A DNA stretch of 31,399 bases from contig CBDUQN010000032.1 of assembly GCA_965369375.1 (NCBI GenBank), positions 1 to 31,399 on the forward strand, in the 5' to 3' direction. The translations under genes were made by a program, and so were the position numbers. This DNA is from CBDUQN01 sp965369375 (GTDB lineage: Bacteria; Krumholzibacteriota; Krumholzibacteriia; Krumholzibacteriales; Krumholzibacteriaceae). The notes below the pieces were generated by a model. That model worked only from the letters and a program-made list of their open reading frames with translations, was not told the origin of the DNA and ran no database searches. Below are positions 15,422 through 23,839 of this stretch, piece by piece. Within the stretch, counting starts at the first letter, position 1, and each line of letters begins with the position of its first letter.

Positions 15422-18400
15422 ATGCCGGACAGCCCGAAAGGGAAAGACGATTTCGAATACAAGAAGTATCATCCGAAGCACAAGTTCAGGTGTCTCGGAC
15501 CCGAGGAAGAACTCGGAGATATGCATTTGGCTACGGAGAATTACTCCGTAGGGCTCGAATACTTCGAAAAGGCTCTTCAGAAGATTCATCTCACTACCGC
15601 CCGGTCGTCTGATCTCGTCCGTATCTACCGCAAGATCAGTGACTGCTTCAGGAAAAAAGGCCTGCTCCGTGAAGCCATGACCTACCTCGAGAGCGCTGAA
15701 TCTCATCGCGATGAAGATGATGAGCTCGACAAGGGTACGATTGCGTGCAGACGCGGCATTATCTATTACGAACGCGGCGAGATCGAGAAAGGATTGCACG
15801 AGGCCTGCACCGCGTATCGCATCCTCCGCACGAGCGACGAGCACCGGGAAGTAGCCAACTCCCAGTTGCTCATTGCAAACTGTTACGCGAGGATGGGAAA
15901 GACCGACGAGGCGGAGGAGTACTTTCTCGACGCTCTTTCATCGTACAGGCGTATTTCGGACACGATCGGTGAATCGTACGTTCTCAACAACCTGGGACTG
16001 TTTCAAAAAAACGCATGCCGGTGGGGAAGAGCACTTCATTTTCTGAGAAAGGCTCTCGAGATCTGTGAGGAAGTGGGGCTTACGCAGCACAGAGTGCGCG
16101 TTACCCTCAATATGGGCATCGTGCACCTCAAGCGGCACGATTACGACAGCGCCAAGAGTATGTTTGCAACCGCGCGAGGGATGGCGCGCCGGATTGGAGA
16201 TGATCTCAAGTATACACGCTCGACCATCATGCTCGGCGTCACTGAGATCAAAATCGGCAAGCTCGTCCATGCGGAGAAGCATCTGCTCGATGCGCGGGTT
16301 CTCGCCGAGCGTCGGAGCTACCGCAGGGAGATCGCTCTCGCCGATGAGTTCATCGGGGATCTCATGGTTGAGAGGGGCGATTACAAGAGCGCTATGGAGA
16401 ATTACACGATCTCGCTGTCCGAGGCCAAGAAGATAGCACCGGAAGACGATATCGAGGCCGAGGTGCTCCGAAGAATGGCACACCTCCGATATCTGCAGAA
16501 AAAGTACGGCGATGCGCTGGCTCTCGGCGAGCGGGCTCTCAAGGTGGCCGATAAATGCGGAGAGCTTCACGAGATAGGATTTGTTCTGAGAACGGTTGCG
16601 CAGACATACACGTGTCTCAAGAAGTACGAGAAAGCAGACAAGTATTTCAACCGCAGCATCAGGACGTTTATCGATATCAACAATCCGTACGAGTCCAATC
16701 AGTCGAGGCGCTCGATGGCGGAGAGCCTGCTCAAGCGCAAGGATCGAAGATCGCTCATCAGGGCGAAGAAACTGCTCAACGAAGCGCTTTCGTACTTCGA
16801 AAAGATAGAGGAGCTCAAATCCCTCGCCGGCAGTCACTTCATTCTTGCACGGATAGAGAAGGAGCTGGACGGCAGGGACGAGTGTCTGCTGCATATGTAC
16901 GAGGCACAAATGCTTGCCGAGGAGCTCTCGGATCGCAATCTCCTGCGGCGCCTCAAGCGCATGCGCTCGAATCTCGAAGACGAAGTGGCGCAGATTTCGA
17001 TGCCGTCGGCGTCACGGATTATCGAGCACGTGAAAATGCCCGGGTCGAGCTCCGGAAAATCGTGTCTGCTGTCGTACCTGGATCGTGTCCTCAATGATCT
17101 GATGCGCAGGCTGACCGTCGGACACGGTTTCGTGGCCCTCTGGAATGGTGGGAACGGCAATGGAAATATCAACATTCTGGCAAAACGCGGAATCTTGGAG
17201 ACGAGATCAAAGGAGCTCACCGATTGGTTCCTCGGACGTGAAGGCGTGGATCTCACTGAGAGTTTTGTGATCAGTGATACGCTCAATGACAGGCGTTCGG
17301 CGGCGATTCGAAGATTACTTCCCGAGGAGCGCGCCCCTGTCTATTTTCACCCGATGTGCAGAAACGGGAAACCATTCGGTCTCCTGTTCTTCCAATCCGA
17401 AGCGACGGATAGCCTGCCGCCGAGTCTGGGATCTGCTTTTGATATTGTCACTACCTACGCTTCTCTCCTGAGTTTTCTCTTCATGGGTCTGCTCGGGGAT
17501 CGGGATCCCACGAAAGATGCCGATAATGGAGGAGAAACGAATTTCCAGCGGGTAATCACCCAGAACGAGAAGATGCTCAAGATCCTTTCGCTTGCCGAAC
17601 GCGTGGCGGGATCGGATTCCACCGTGCTGCTGATGGGGGAGACCGGCACGGGCAAGGGCCTGATCGCCCAAGCGATACACCGGCTCAGCCCCCGCTGTGA
17701 AGGCAAGTTTATACATGTGAATTGCGCGGCCTTGCCCGAGAACATACTCGAGAGCGAACTCTTCGGTCATATGAAAGGTTCCTTTACCGGCGCAATAGCG
17801 GATAAGAAGGGATTGCTTGCAGAAGCCAGCGGAGGCACGATCTTCCTCGACGAGATCGGCAAGACTTCTCTGCCGCTTCAGGGCAAGCTGTTGCAGTTTC
17901 TCGACACGAACAGGGTGCGGCCCGTTGGAAGCAATGAGATGTACGAGGTCGATGTACGATTGATCTTCGCGAGCAAAGTCGATCTCCTTGCCCTCTGCCG
18001 TGCGGGAAAGATGCTCGAGGACTTCTATTACCGGATCAATGATTTCCCGCTGACGATTCCGCCGCTGAGGGACCGCGTGGAGGATATACGGCTTCTCGCA
18101 GACCATTATCTCAGTCTGTACAGCAGCAAAATGGACAAACGGATTCTCGGCTTCTCTGATGATGCACTGGCCCACCTCGTGACGCGTGAATGGCGCGGCA
18201 ATGTCCGCGAACTCGAAAAAATCGTCAAAAGGGCAATCGTTCTCAGCGAAGAAAACGGATTCATCACGCCCGCAGAGCTGGCCTACGATCTCGTTTCCGG
18301 CGCACCCGAGCCCCGAAACGAGAGGCCGAGCCTGCCGCGGCGAATAAAAGAGCTCGAGAAAAACATGATATCGGAATCGCTTACGAGGAACTCCTGGAAC

Positions 18401-18487
18401 AGGCGTGTTACGGCCGAAGAGCTCGGGATCAGTTATCCGACGCTGCTCAAGAAGATACAGGCGTACAAGCTTCTCAAATCCGACTGA
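15422..18487 (+). CDS. TPR-GAF-AAA+ sigma-54 activator (no receiver domain)
   Basis: 1021 residues with AGGAG (15411-15415) ahead of ATG 15422. Residues about 35-510 are a run of ten or more TPR-like helical repeats (for example EVANSQLLIANCYARMGKTD, VTLNMGIVHLKRHDYDSA). Residues about 545-690 look like a GAF-type sensory domain. The AAA+ module has Walker A GETGTGKG (739-746), GSFTGA loop (786-791), Walker B TIFLDEIG (806-813) and WRGNVRELEK. A Fis-type helix-turn-helix closes the protein (about 980-1018, RVTAEELGISYPTLLKKIQ). There is no phospho-receiver, so control is expected through the TPR/GAF part, by protein or small-ligand binding. The next gene downstream (19361) has a near-perfect sigma-54 promoter, making it the natural first target. 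Confidence 0.92.
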   Translation: MPDSPKGKDDFEYKKYHPKHKFRCLGPEEELGDMHLATENYSVGLEYFEKALQKIHLTTARSSDLVRIYRKISDCFRKKGLLREAMTYLESAESHRDEDDELDKGTIACRRGIIYYERGEIEKGLHEACTAYRILRTSDEHREVANSQLLIANCYARMGKTDEAEEYFLDALSSYRRISDTIGESYVLNNLGLFQKNACRWGRALHFLRKALEICEEVGLTQHRVRVTLNMGIVHLKRHDYDSAKSMFATARGMARRIGDDLKYTRSTIMLGVTEIKIGKLVHAEKHLLDARVLAERRSYRREIALADEFIGDLMVERGDYKSAMENYTISLSEAKKIAPEDDIEAEVLRRMAHLRYLQKKYGDALALGERALKVADKCGELHEIGFVLRTVAQTYTCLKKYEKADKYFNRSIRTFIDINNPYESNQSRRSMAESLLKRKDRRSLIRAKKLLNEALSYFEKIEELKSLAGSHFILARIEKELDGRDECLLHMYEAQMLAEELSDRNLLRRLKRMRSNLEDEVAQISMPSASRIIEHVKMPGSSSGKSCLLSYLDRVLNDLMRRLTVGHGFVALWNGGNGNGNINILAKRGILETRSKELTDWFLGREGVDLTESFVISDTLNDRRSAAIRRLLPEERAPVYFHPMCRNGKPFGLLFFQSEATDSLPPSLGSAFDIVTTYASLLSFLFMGLLGDRDPTKDADNGGETNFQRVITQNEKMLKILSLAERVAGSDSTVLLMGETGTGKGLIAQAIHRLSPRCEGKFIHVNCAALPENILESELFGHMKGSFTGAIADKKGLLAEASGGTIFLDEIGKTSLPLQGKLLQFLDTNRVRPVGSNEMYEVDVRLIFASKVDLLALCRAGKMLEDFYYRINDFPLTIPPLRDRVEDIRLLADHYLSLYSSKMDKRILGFSDDALAHLVTREWRGNVRELEKIVKRAIVLSEENGFITPAELAYDLVSGAPEPRNERPSLPRRIKELEKNMISESLTRNSWNRRVTAEELGISYPTLLKKIQAYKLLKSD

Positions 18488-18819
18488 TAAAAATTTCACC
18501 GCAACAGCTTAGCCCCTCCAGCAGATCCCGTTTTTTTGCATGATCTATAATGATCATACATAGTGGGTATAAAATAGTTTTATAGTTTAGTATGTTATAA
18601 AAGCGTCAGTTGCATTGGTGCCCACGATACGTCTAAATAATATTTCCGGTTACGCTCGTTGCACGACGGTTCCGCCTTGACCACGGCTTCCATCCGAATC
18701 CATATACTGCGCATATTCAACAAGTTATATAATTATAAATTATTTTATAATTGTGCGATTACGGAACGGAGATTGCCTTTAACCAGTATGGTATCGGTTG
18801 GCGAATGGGCAGCGGCGAG
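18488..18819. other. Intergenic region, first part
   Basis: No gene is seen. A perfect dyad ATGATC-TATAAT-GATCAT (18540-18557) places a consensus -10 hexamer between two palindromic arms, which would suit an operator over a promoter. A second AT-rich block at 18725-18751 holds two more TATAAT sequences (18728-18733 and 18746-18751) without good -35 partners. These may supply the promoter for the structured element that follows. Confidence 0.45.
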
Positions 18820-18924
18820 CCCGAGGAGATAACCAGTTTCTTGTCCCGTAGCTCTCCTGGAGCTTTTAAAAGGGGAAAGGTGGGGTCTCTGGGGACGGGA
18901 AACAGGGGGATCTCCTCGGGTCTC
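18817..18924 (+). ncRNA. Candidate structured RNA element
   Basis: A perfect 11-bp inverted repeat, CCCGAGGAGAT (18820-18830) with ATCTCCTCGGG (18910-18920), extends by GAG/CTC past a one-base bulge. Inside it TCCCGT (18845-18850) pairs with ACGGGA (18895-18900), and an inner hairpin AGCTC/GAGCT (18850-18864) tops the structure. The nested arms suggest a folded RNA or a DNA cruciform. It is followed 14 bp later by a terminator-like hairpin. No known RNA family is recognised, and the strand is assumed from the position of that hairpin. Confidence 0.4.
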
Positions 18925-18937
18925 ATTATATTTCATT

Positions 18938-18972
18938 TAGTAATTTATTGTTGACTAAATTACTATCCTTTT
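18938..18972 (+). terminator. AT-rich intrinsic terminator candidate
   Basis: Perfect 10-bp arms TAGTAATTTA (18938-18947) and TAAATTACTA (18956-18965) enclose an 8-base loop and are followed by TCCTTTTT. The stem is AT-only apart from two pairs, so it is weaker than a classic terminator, but the U tract is well placed. It would end a transcript covering the structured element just upstream. Confidence 0.45.
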
Positions 18973-19054
18973 TATAATTCATGAACAATTAGGGGTATGA
19001 GAATCCTTTGGAACGGCGAGATCCATTGGGTAGCGAGTATGGACATCCCCTCCG

Positions 19055-19132
19055 GTGCTCGCATCTCATACCCCGTATCGGTCAAGTGCTCGCATCTCAT
19101 AAACCCCGTATCGGTTACCCCGCTTCGGTCAA
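19055..19132 (+). repeat. Three dyad repeats, candidate enhancer sites
   Basis: Two direct repeats beginning GTGCTCGCATCTCATA (19055 and 19086) each end in CCCCGTATCGGT; a third partial copy ends CCCCGCTTCGGT. The common core is CCG-N3-CGG at 19073-19081, 19106-19114 and 19120-19128. Copies one and three are followed by CAAG. The cores lie about 215-275 bp upstream of the predicted sigma-54 start, in the range for upstream activator sites. CTCATACCCC of copy one (19065-19074) also has an inverted match at 18992-19001. Confidence 0.7.
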
Positions 19133-19317
19133 GCCGTCCCTTTTTTAGGACGAATCTGTCGAATCCTGGTGACAATATTGGCCTCTCACATGACAGGCAA
19201 ATCGCCCTGGAGGTTCCTTGCTGCGCCGGCGTGTAGGCACGCTAATTTATTTAAATACAATATGATATGCTATTTTGCCATATCGTTTTTCGATAATCTT
19301 TCGTGAAGTAACTGCGC

Positions 19318-19334
19318 CTGGCACAACGGTTGCG
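19318..19334 (+). promoter_or_regulatory. Sigma-54 (-24/-12) promoter
   Basis: CTGGCACAACGGTTGCG matches the established YTGGCACR-N4-TTGCW pattern at all positions but the last. The invariant GG (19320-19321) and GC (19332-19333) are exactly 10 bases apart. The predicted start is near 19345, 16 bases ahead of ATG 19361. Confidence 0.85.
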
Positions 19335-19360
19335 TTAGAGGGTTATTGAAAGGAAGAAAA

Positions 19361-20326
19361 ATGAACAGGGTGGTCATAACAATAACGTTGATAGTTCTTA
19401 TGCTTCTCTCGTGCGGGAAGACGGAGAGAATCGTCGAAGTGAGGAATGAATGCCCGCCTTCACCGCCGAGAGGGATCATAGCTGCGAATCATATCGGATA
19501 TGTGACCATTTGCTGGAACTCGAATATAAACGATTATGTAAACGGATACCTGGTCTACTATGGATACTGGAACCAGTTCGATGAAATCGAATTTGACGAG
19601 GAAAATCCCATTGCGGACGTACTCGCGCCCGCCGAAGAGCCGGATTGGTACTGCATCGACGACTTGGAAACGATGAACGCGGAGCAGTGGCTCTACGCCG
19701 TGCGGGCGTATAATGAATATGGATTGAGTGAGTGGAGTTATGTCGAGCAGGGAACACCGAGGCCGGATGGCCGGACCAGGCTTTTCGAACATGTCACCTT
19801 CCCCCAGTACGGCGGATTTGATTTTACTCTTCCGGACACGATAGGTCAGGTGTGGGATGCCGATGGCACGGATATCTACTTCTCTATTGCATCGGGGATC
19901 TCTGAGATCATAACCAGCCCAGTTAGAGAAGTAGATATCCAGGATTATGGTTACGTCGAGGACTGGGAAATATTCGAGGCGTTCGATCTGATATCGTACG
20001 CCCCCGCCGACGGCTGGGCGCCGTCGGGGCGCGTAGAGGCAATAACCGGTCATATGTATATGCTCCGGCTGGATCGAGACAAAAGCCTCGATCTCTATCA
20101 CTACGCGAAAGTCTACGTTACGGAGGTAGGCCCTGACTATGTAAGGCTCAGATGGGCCTATCAGGAGGATATTGGAAATCCGGATCTCTCCCCGCCCGCA
20201 CCCGGCGGTGAGAACGGAAACACAAGAATCCGGGACAGCAATGCCCGGACGGACAGGAGCAGTATAGATAGAGCTAAAGGTTTCAAGAAAGGGTCGACGG
20301 TTCCCCCCATCGCTCAGAGAGGGTAA
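19361..20326 (+). CDS. Fibronectin-like lipoprotein under sigma-54 control
   Basis: 321 residues from ATG 19361 with AGGAAG (19351-19356) as ribosome-binding site. The N-terminus MNRVVITITLIVLMLLSCGK is a lipoprotein signal with lipobox LLSC and acylated C18. Residues about 35-130 look like a fibronectin type III domain (GYVTICWNSN, GYLVYYGYW, WLYAVRAYNEYGLSEWS). The rest is a beta-rich region (IGQVWDADGTDIYFSIASG ... HYAKVYVTEVGPDYVRLRWAYQ) and a polar, proline-rich tail. No enzyme motif is visible. It probably sits on the periplasmic or outer face of a membrane. It is the first gene after the TPR-GAF sigma-54 activator and is served by the sigma-54 promoter at 19318-19334. An odd 17-bp perfect inverted repeat lies inside the coding sequence. 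Confidence 0.82.
   Translation: MNRVVITITLIVLMLLSCGKTERIVEVRNECPPSPPRGIIAANHIGYVTICWNSNINDYVNGYLVYYGYWNQFDEIEFDEENPIADVLAPAEEPDWYCIDDLETMNAEQWLYAVRAYNEYGLSEWSYVEQGTPRPDGRTRLFEHVTFPQYGGFDFTLPDTIGQVWDADGTDIYFSIASGISEIITSPVREVDIQDYGYVEDWEIFEAFDLISYAPADGWAPSGRVEAITGHMYMLRLDRDKSLDLYHYAKVYVTEVGPDYVRLRWAYQEDIGNPDLSPPAPGGENGNTRIRDSNARTDRSSIDRAKGFKKGSTVPPIAQRG
19870..19940. repeat. Perfect 17-bp inverted repeat inside a coding sequence
   Basis: GGATATCTACTTCTCTA (19870-19886) is exactly complementary to TAGAGAAGTAGATATCC (19924-19940), with a 37-base spacer that itself contains the dyad GATCTC-T-GAGATC. The repeat is translated within the lipoprotein (codons about 170-193). Such a strong intragenic hairpin is unusual. 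Confidence 0.95.
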
Positions 20327-20416
20327 CATGGACACGAGGGATGAATTGTAGCAACAACACCCACTTTCACGGCTGGCAGGAATTAAGAGTTGTGTTACCC
20401 GCGAAGGTCGACCGAA

Positions 20417-20482
20417 GGGGAGAATGAAGAAGACGGTTGTCGATCAGGGGCGGCACGAAAGCTTCATTCTCCCCAAATTTTT
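20417..20482 (+). terminator. Intrinsic terminator candidate after the lipoprotein gene
   Basis: Perfect 13-bp arms GGGGAGAATGAAG (20417-20429) and CTTCATTCTCCCC (20462-20474) with a 32-base loop, followed by AAATTTTT. It lies 91 bp after the lipoprotein stop and before the signal peptide of the M6-like gene, arguing that the M6-like gene starts downstream of it. Confidence 0.65.
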
Positions 20483-20536
20483 ATGCCCACAAACGACTTG
20501 CAGTATTATAGATATCCCGTTATTTTAGTAGAACCT

Positions 20537-23500
20537 ATGAGATATATCTTTCGCTTCGCTCTATTTCTTGCCTTTTTCTGCGTGATTGCATATCAACCAG
20601 GTCTCTCTATCGGCGCCGAGAATGCGCCACTCGACCGTGTGCGGCATCCACGGGGGCGCGCCCTCGGGCAATACCAGCGCGCTGCGCTGCGGCAGCTGCT
20701 CGAAGGGCGCTTCGAAACGGTCGATTCACTCAAGCTCATCGTTCTGAGGGCCGAATTCACCGACACGAAATTCAAGCGGGGACTCGAACACAATCCACCG
20801 CATGATTCGCTCTACTATTCCAACGAGCTCCGGCATCTCCTCGAATACTTTCTCGGCGGCTCGAACAACGCGTTTCATCTCGATTGGGCGCTTGCACCCG
20901 GCATCGTCACCCTGAGCCGCCCTATGGGCTATTACGGTGAAAACGGATTCTGGGGTATGCGTATGGCGGAGATGCTCATGGAGGTCGTCGAGGCCACCGA
21001 TGACGACATAAATTTCTCGCAATACGAGGCATTCGCCATAATCCATGCGGGGCCGGGATCGGAAACGGACATAAACGGGGACTCGCCGGAGCAGATCTCA
21101 TCGGGATTTATCGATCCTATAGAAATGGCCGAGATCTTGATCGACACACTCGGAACTCCCGGGATTCCGACAAACGATAGAGTGAACGGCGATACGTTTT
21201 ACGTCGACAACCTCATGGTGTGGCCCGAGGAGGCGTCACAGGACGGAAGCACTTTCGGTTCCCTCGGTATCTACGCATACCAGGTCGGTCTTCGTCTCGG
21301 AATGGTTCCCCTCTTCGATACGACACCGTCCGGCTTTCCCAACTCGCAGGGAATCGGTTTCTTCGGCCTCATGTCGTACGGTCTCTATAACGCCGCGGGA
21401 TTCATTCCCGCCTTGCCGTGCGCATTCCATCGATACCTGATGGGGTGGGGCGCCGTGCACGAGGTCGGCGAGACGGGCAATTTGCGTATCACGGACATCA
21501 ATTCGGCGTCGTCTGAAGATACGATGCTCGTGAAACTCCCCGTGAGCCCCTCGGAGTATTTTCTCGTCGTCAACCGGGTGCACGATACGAATTTCAACGG
21601 CCGTTTCGATTTTATCGATCTCAACGGTAACGGGATACCGGAAAACGAGGACACGCTCCTCGGCGCCGAGTTCGACTATTTCCTTACCGCCACGACGAAT
21701 CCCTGGGAGATGATCCACGATCCCGATACCGAGGAAGAGAGAAGGTTTACCTACACGGGAAGCGGCCTGATGGTCTGGCATATCGACGAGCAGGTAATCG
21801 TCGATGCCCTCACCGCCGGAGGGTACCCAAACGACAATCCGGCGCTCAAGGGTGTCGATCTCGAAGAGGCCGACGGCATTCAGGACCTGGACCGTCCCGG
21901 AGGGACGAAGTCGTTCGGAAGCTACCTCGATTCGTTCCGCGACGGCGTCAACACCGCCTTCAGCTCGCAATCGCTGCCGTCCAGTTTCAGCAACAGCGGT
22001 TTATCTACGGGCATCAGCATCAGCGATATCTCAGCGGCCGATTCTATTATGAGCTGCACGGTGAACATCATTCACGATGCCAAATTCATACGAGGCGGGT
22101 TCGGCGGGGATGTGGGAGATCTGAGTCCCATACCGGTGCATCTCGACGGCCCGGGAGTTCAGGATCTCGTTCTTGCGGCGGACACGGGTCTGATTTGCGT
22201 GGCATGGAATGCCTGCGCGGATGATTGGGACGGCCGTATAGACACTCTTATTGAAGTTCCGGAAGCCCTGTGGACGAATTCACCGGTGTTCTGGGATTAT
22301 ACCGGCGACGGGGTGATGGAGATCTTTATCACCTCGACCGACGCGATGCTGTATGCATTCGAGGGAACGGGTGATCCATTTCCGATAGATACCGACGGCT
22401 CCGCTGAATCATTGAGACTGCGGGGTGATATCGCCGCCTCGCCGATGATCGTCGAAGCGGATGGAGACGATGCGCCCGAACTTCTCGTGCTGTCATCGAA
22501 CGAGGACAGCACCTTCATCTACCTGATAGAGAGCCAGGGGGGATTGCCGGGTTCGGGCTGGAGGGTGATCGGTAATGGCGTTATGGAATCGGGGCTCCTC
22601 GAGGGGCGTCTTATTTCCCATGCGGCGCGGGGGAATATCAGAGGTAATGGCGGTGAATTGATCGACGGTTTCTTCGTATCGACTTTTCAGGAACCGGGTG
22701 CCATACAGTTTCATTTCGTCGGGCTCCGCGGCAGTGCGGGGCAGCTTCCGGCGATCGAGCCGATCACGCGCTCCGTTTCCCACTCGTGGAGCGGGGATCA
22801 CCTCGTCACGCCATCGGCCGGTGACGTCGACGGCGACGGCTCCGACGAAATGGTCATCGCGATACCCGGCAGGGGACTCTTCTATTACGGACCGTACACG
22901 GGGCTCTATGAAACTGCGCTGCGTGGCAGCCGTTTCTCGTCCGCCGCTCTCGAGGACCTCAACGGTGACGGAGTATTGGAAACAGCGCTGCGGGACGAGG
23001 AATTCCTCTATCTGCTGACCGGATTCGGCACGCTGGTCGATAACTGGCCGAATCAGGTCGCCGGCCATGCTTCGATGATGGAACACGGCGCAGCGCCTCC
23101 CGTGATTGCCGACATCGACAACGATGAAAAAATGGAAATAATATATCGCGCAGGACGGAATCTTCATGCATACGAATATACCGGAGAGGCAGTGGGCGGA
23201 TGGCCCATCCAGGGAGAGGGGAGCAATTCGAGCTCACCGGCTGTCGCCGCAGGCCCCGCGGATGAACTCTATCTGTTCGTTGCCGGTTCGTTCGATATGG
23301 TGGGTGAGGTCGGGACGTGGGATCTCGATGCCGCATCGGTCGTATCCGCCCTCGGCAGATACGATCCGGGATTGACCCTGCCGAACGTGCGCGGCTGGAA
23401 TTTCCACCGCCACGATGCCGGAGGGACAGGGCGTCAGGCGCCGTCGGATGAATCCCTGGAAGTCGAATCGTATGTTAATGAAGAATCTTTTAAGATCTAT

Positions 23501-23764
23501 CCGAATCCGGTCATGGGAAGCGCTTTCACGGTCAGGATCGACCTCAGCGCGGGAGCGCGGCTGCATCTGGAGTTCATGAACATCGAGGGTGAGAAGGTGG
23601 CTGAGTACGATGCGGACCATTCTTGGGCCGAGGGCGGCCTCGTGCCGTTCGAGTGCGAGGTGTCGTCGGATAAATTTTCCAGCGGGGTCTACATATGCAG
23701 ACTCGAGATTCGAGGGACCGGCTGGAACTGGAACGGTTACAAGAAATTTGCGGTGACGAAATAG
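20537..23764 (+). CDS. M6-family protease homologue lacking the HExxH site, with FG-GAP repeats and Por-type tail
   Basis: 1075 residues from ATG 20537, chosen because it begins a signal peptide (MRYIFRFALFLAFFCVIAYQ) and lies after a terminator-like hairpin; the frame is open upstream to about 20390. The region 70-500 follows the M6 (immune-inhibitor-A-like) pattern, including SSGFIDPIEMAEILI, GSLGIYAYQVGLRLGMVPLFDT and GIGFFGLMSYG. Where family members have HEFGH, this protein has Y248-Q-V-G-L252, so both zinc histidines and the catalytic glutamate are missing and it should not be a zinc protease. Residues about 610-930 carry FG-GAP/VCBS-like calcium-binding repeats (DVDGDGSDEMVIAI, DLNGDGVLETALR, DIDNDEKMEIIYR). 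The end is a Por-type sorting domain (FKIYPNPVMGSAFTVRI ... SSGVYICRLEI). It is probably a secreted surface binding or structural protein. Confidence 0.85.
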   Translation: MRYIFRFALFLAFFCVIAYQPGLSIGAENAPLDRVRHPRGRALGQYQRAALRQLLEGRFETVDSLKLIVLRAEFTDTKFKRGLEHNPPHDSLYYSNELRHLLEYFLGGSNNAFHLDWALAPGIVTLSRPMGYYGENGFWGMRMAEMLMEVVEATDDDINFSQYEAFAIIHAGPGSETDINGDSPEQISSGFIDPIEMAEILIDTLGTPGIPTNDRVNGDTFYVDNLMVWPEEASQDGSTFGSLGIYAYQVGLRLGMVPLFDTTPSGFPNSQGIGFFGLMSYGLYNAAGFIPALPCAFHRYLMGWGAVHEVGETGNLRITDINSASSEDTMLVKLPVSPSEYFLVVNRVHDTNFNGRFDFIDLNGNGIPENEDTLLGAEFDYFLTATTNPWEMIHDPDTEEERRFTYTGSGLMVWHIDEQVIVDALTAGGYPNDNPALKGVDLEEADGIQDLDRPGGTKSFGSYLDSFRDGVNTAFSSQSLPSSFSNSGLSTGISISDISAADSIMSCTVNIIHDAKFIRGGFGGDVGDLSPIPVHLDGPGVQDLVLAADTGLICVAWNACADDWDGRIDTLIEVPEALWTNSPVFWDYTGDGVMEIFITSTDAMLYAFEGTGDPFPIDTDGSAESLRLRGDIAASPMIVEADGDDAPELLVLSSNEDSTFIYLIESQGGLPGSGWRVIGNGVMESGLLEGRLISHAARGNIRGNGGELIDGFFVSTFQEPGAIQFHFVGLRGSAGQLPAIEPITRSVSHSWSGDHLVTPSAGDVDGDGSDEMVIAIPGRGLFYYGPYTGLYETALRGSRFSSAALEDLNGDGVLETALRDEEFLYLLTGFGTLVDNWPNQVAGHASMMEHGAAPPVIADIDNDEKMEIIYRAGRNLHAYEYTGEAVGGWPIQGEGSNSSSPAVAAGPADELYLFVAGSFDMVGEVGTWDLDAASVVSALGRYDPGLTLPNVRGWNFHRHDAGGTGRQAPSDESLEVESYVNEESFKIYPNPVMGSAFTVRIDLSAGARLHLEFMNIEGEKVAEYDADHSWAEGGLVPFECEVSSDKFSSGVYICRLEIRGTGWNWNGYKKFAVTK

Positions 23765-23839
23765 GTGGGCGCCGCATATTGGAAGTTGATTTTACCTTGG
23801 CCATGGCTTAGTATACTAGAAGTGGATACAGGAGGCGAC

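Noticed and set aside
18817..18924. Retron or mobile-element end
   Set aside because: No reverse transcriptase, transposase or target-site duplication is present nearby.
18751..19236. Short open frames in the long intergenic region on both strands
   Set aside because: They overlap inverted and direct repeats, lack ribosome-binding sites, and have no family resemblance.
20390..20536. Upstream extension of the M6-like gene
   Set aside because: This part contains the 13-bp terminator hairpin and puts about 49 polar residues ahead of a clear signal peptide.
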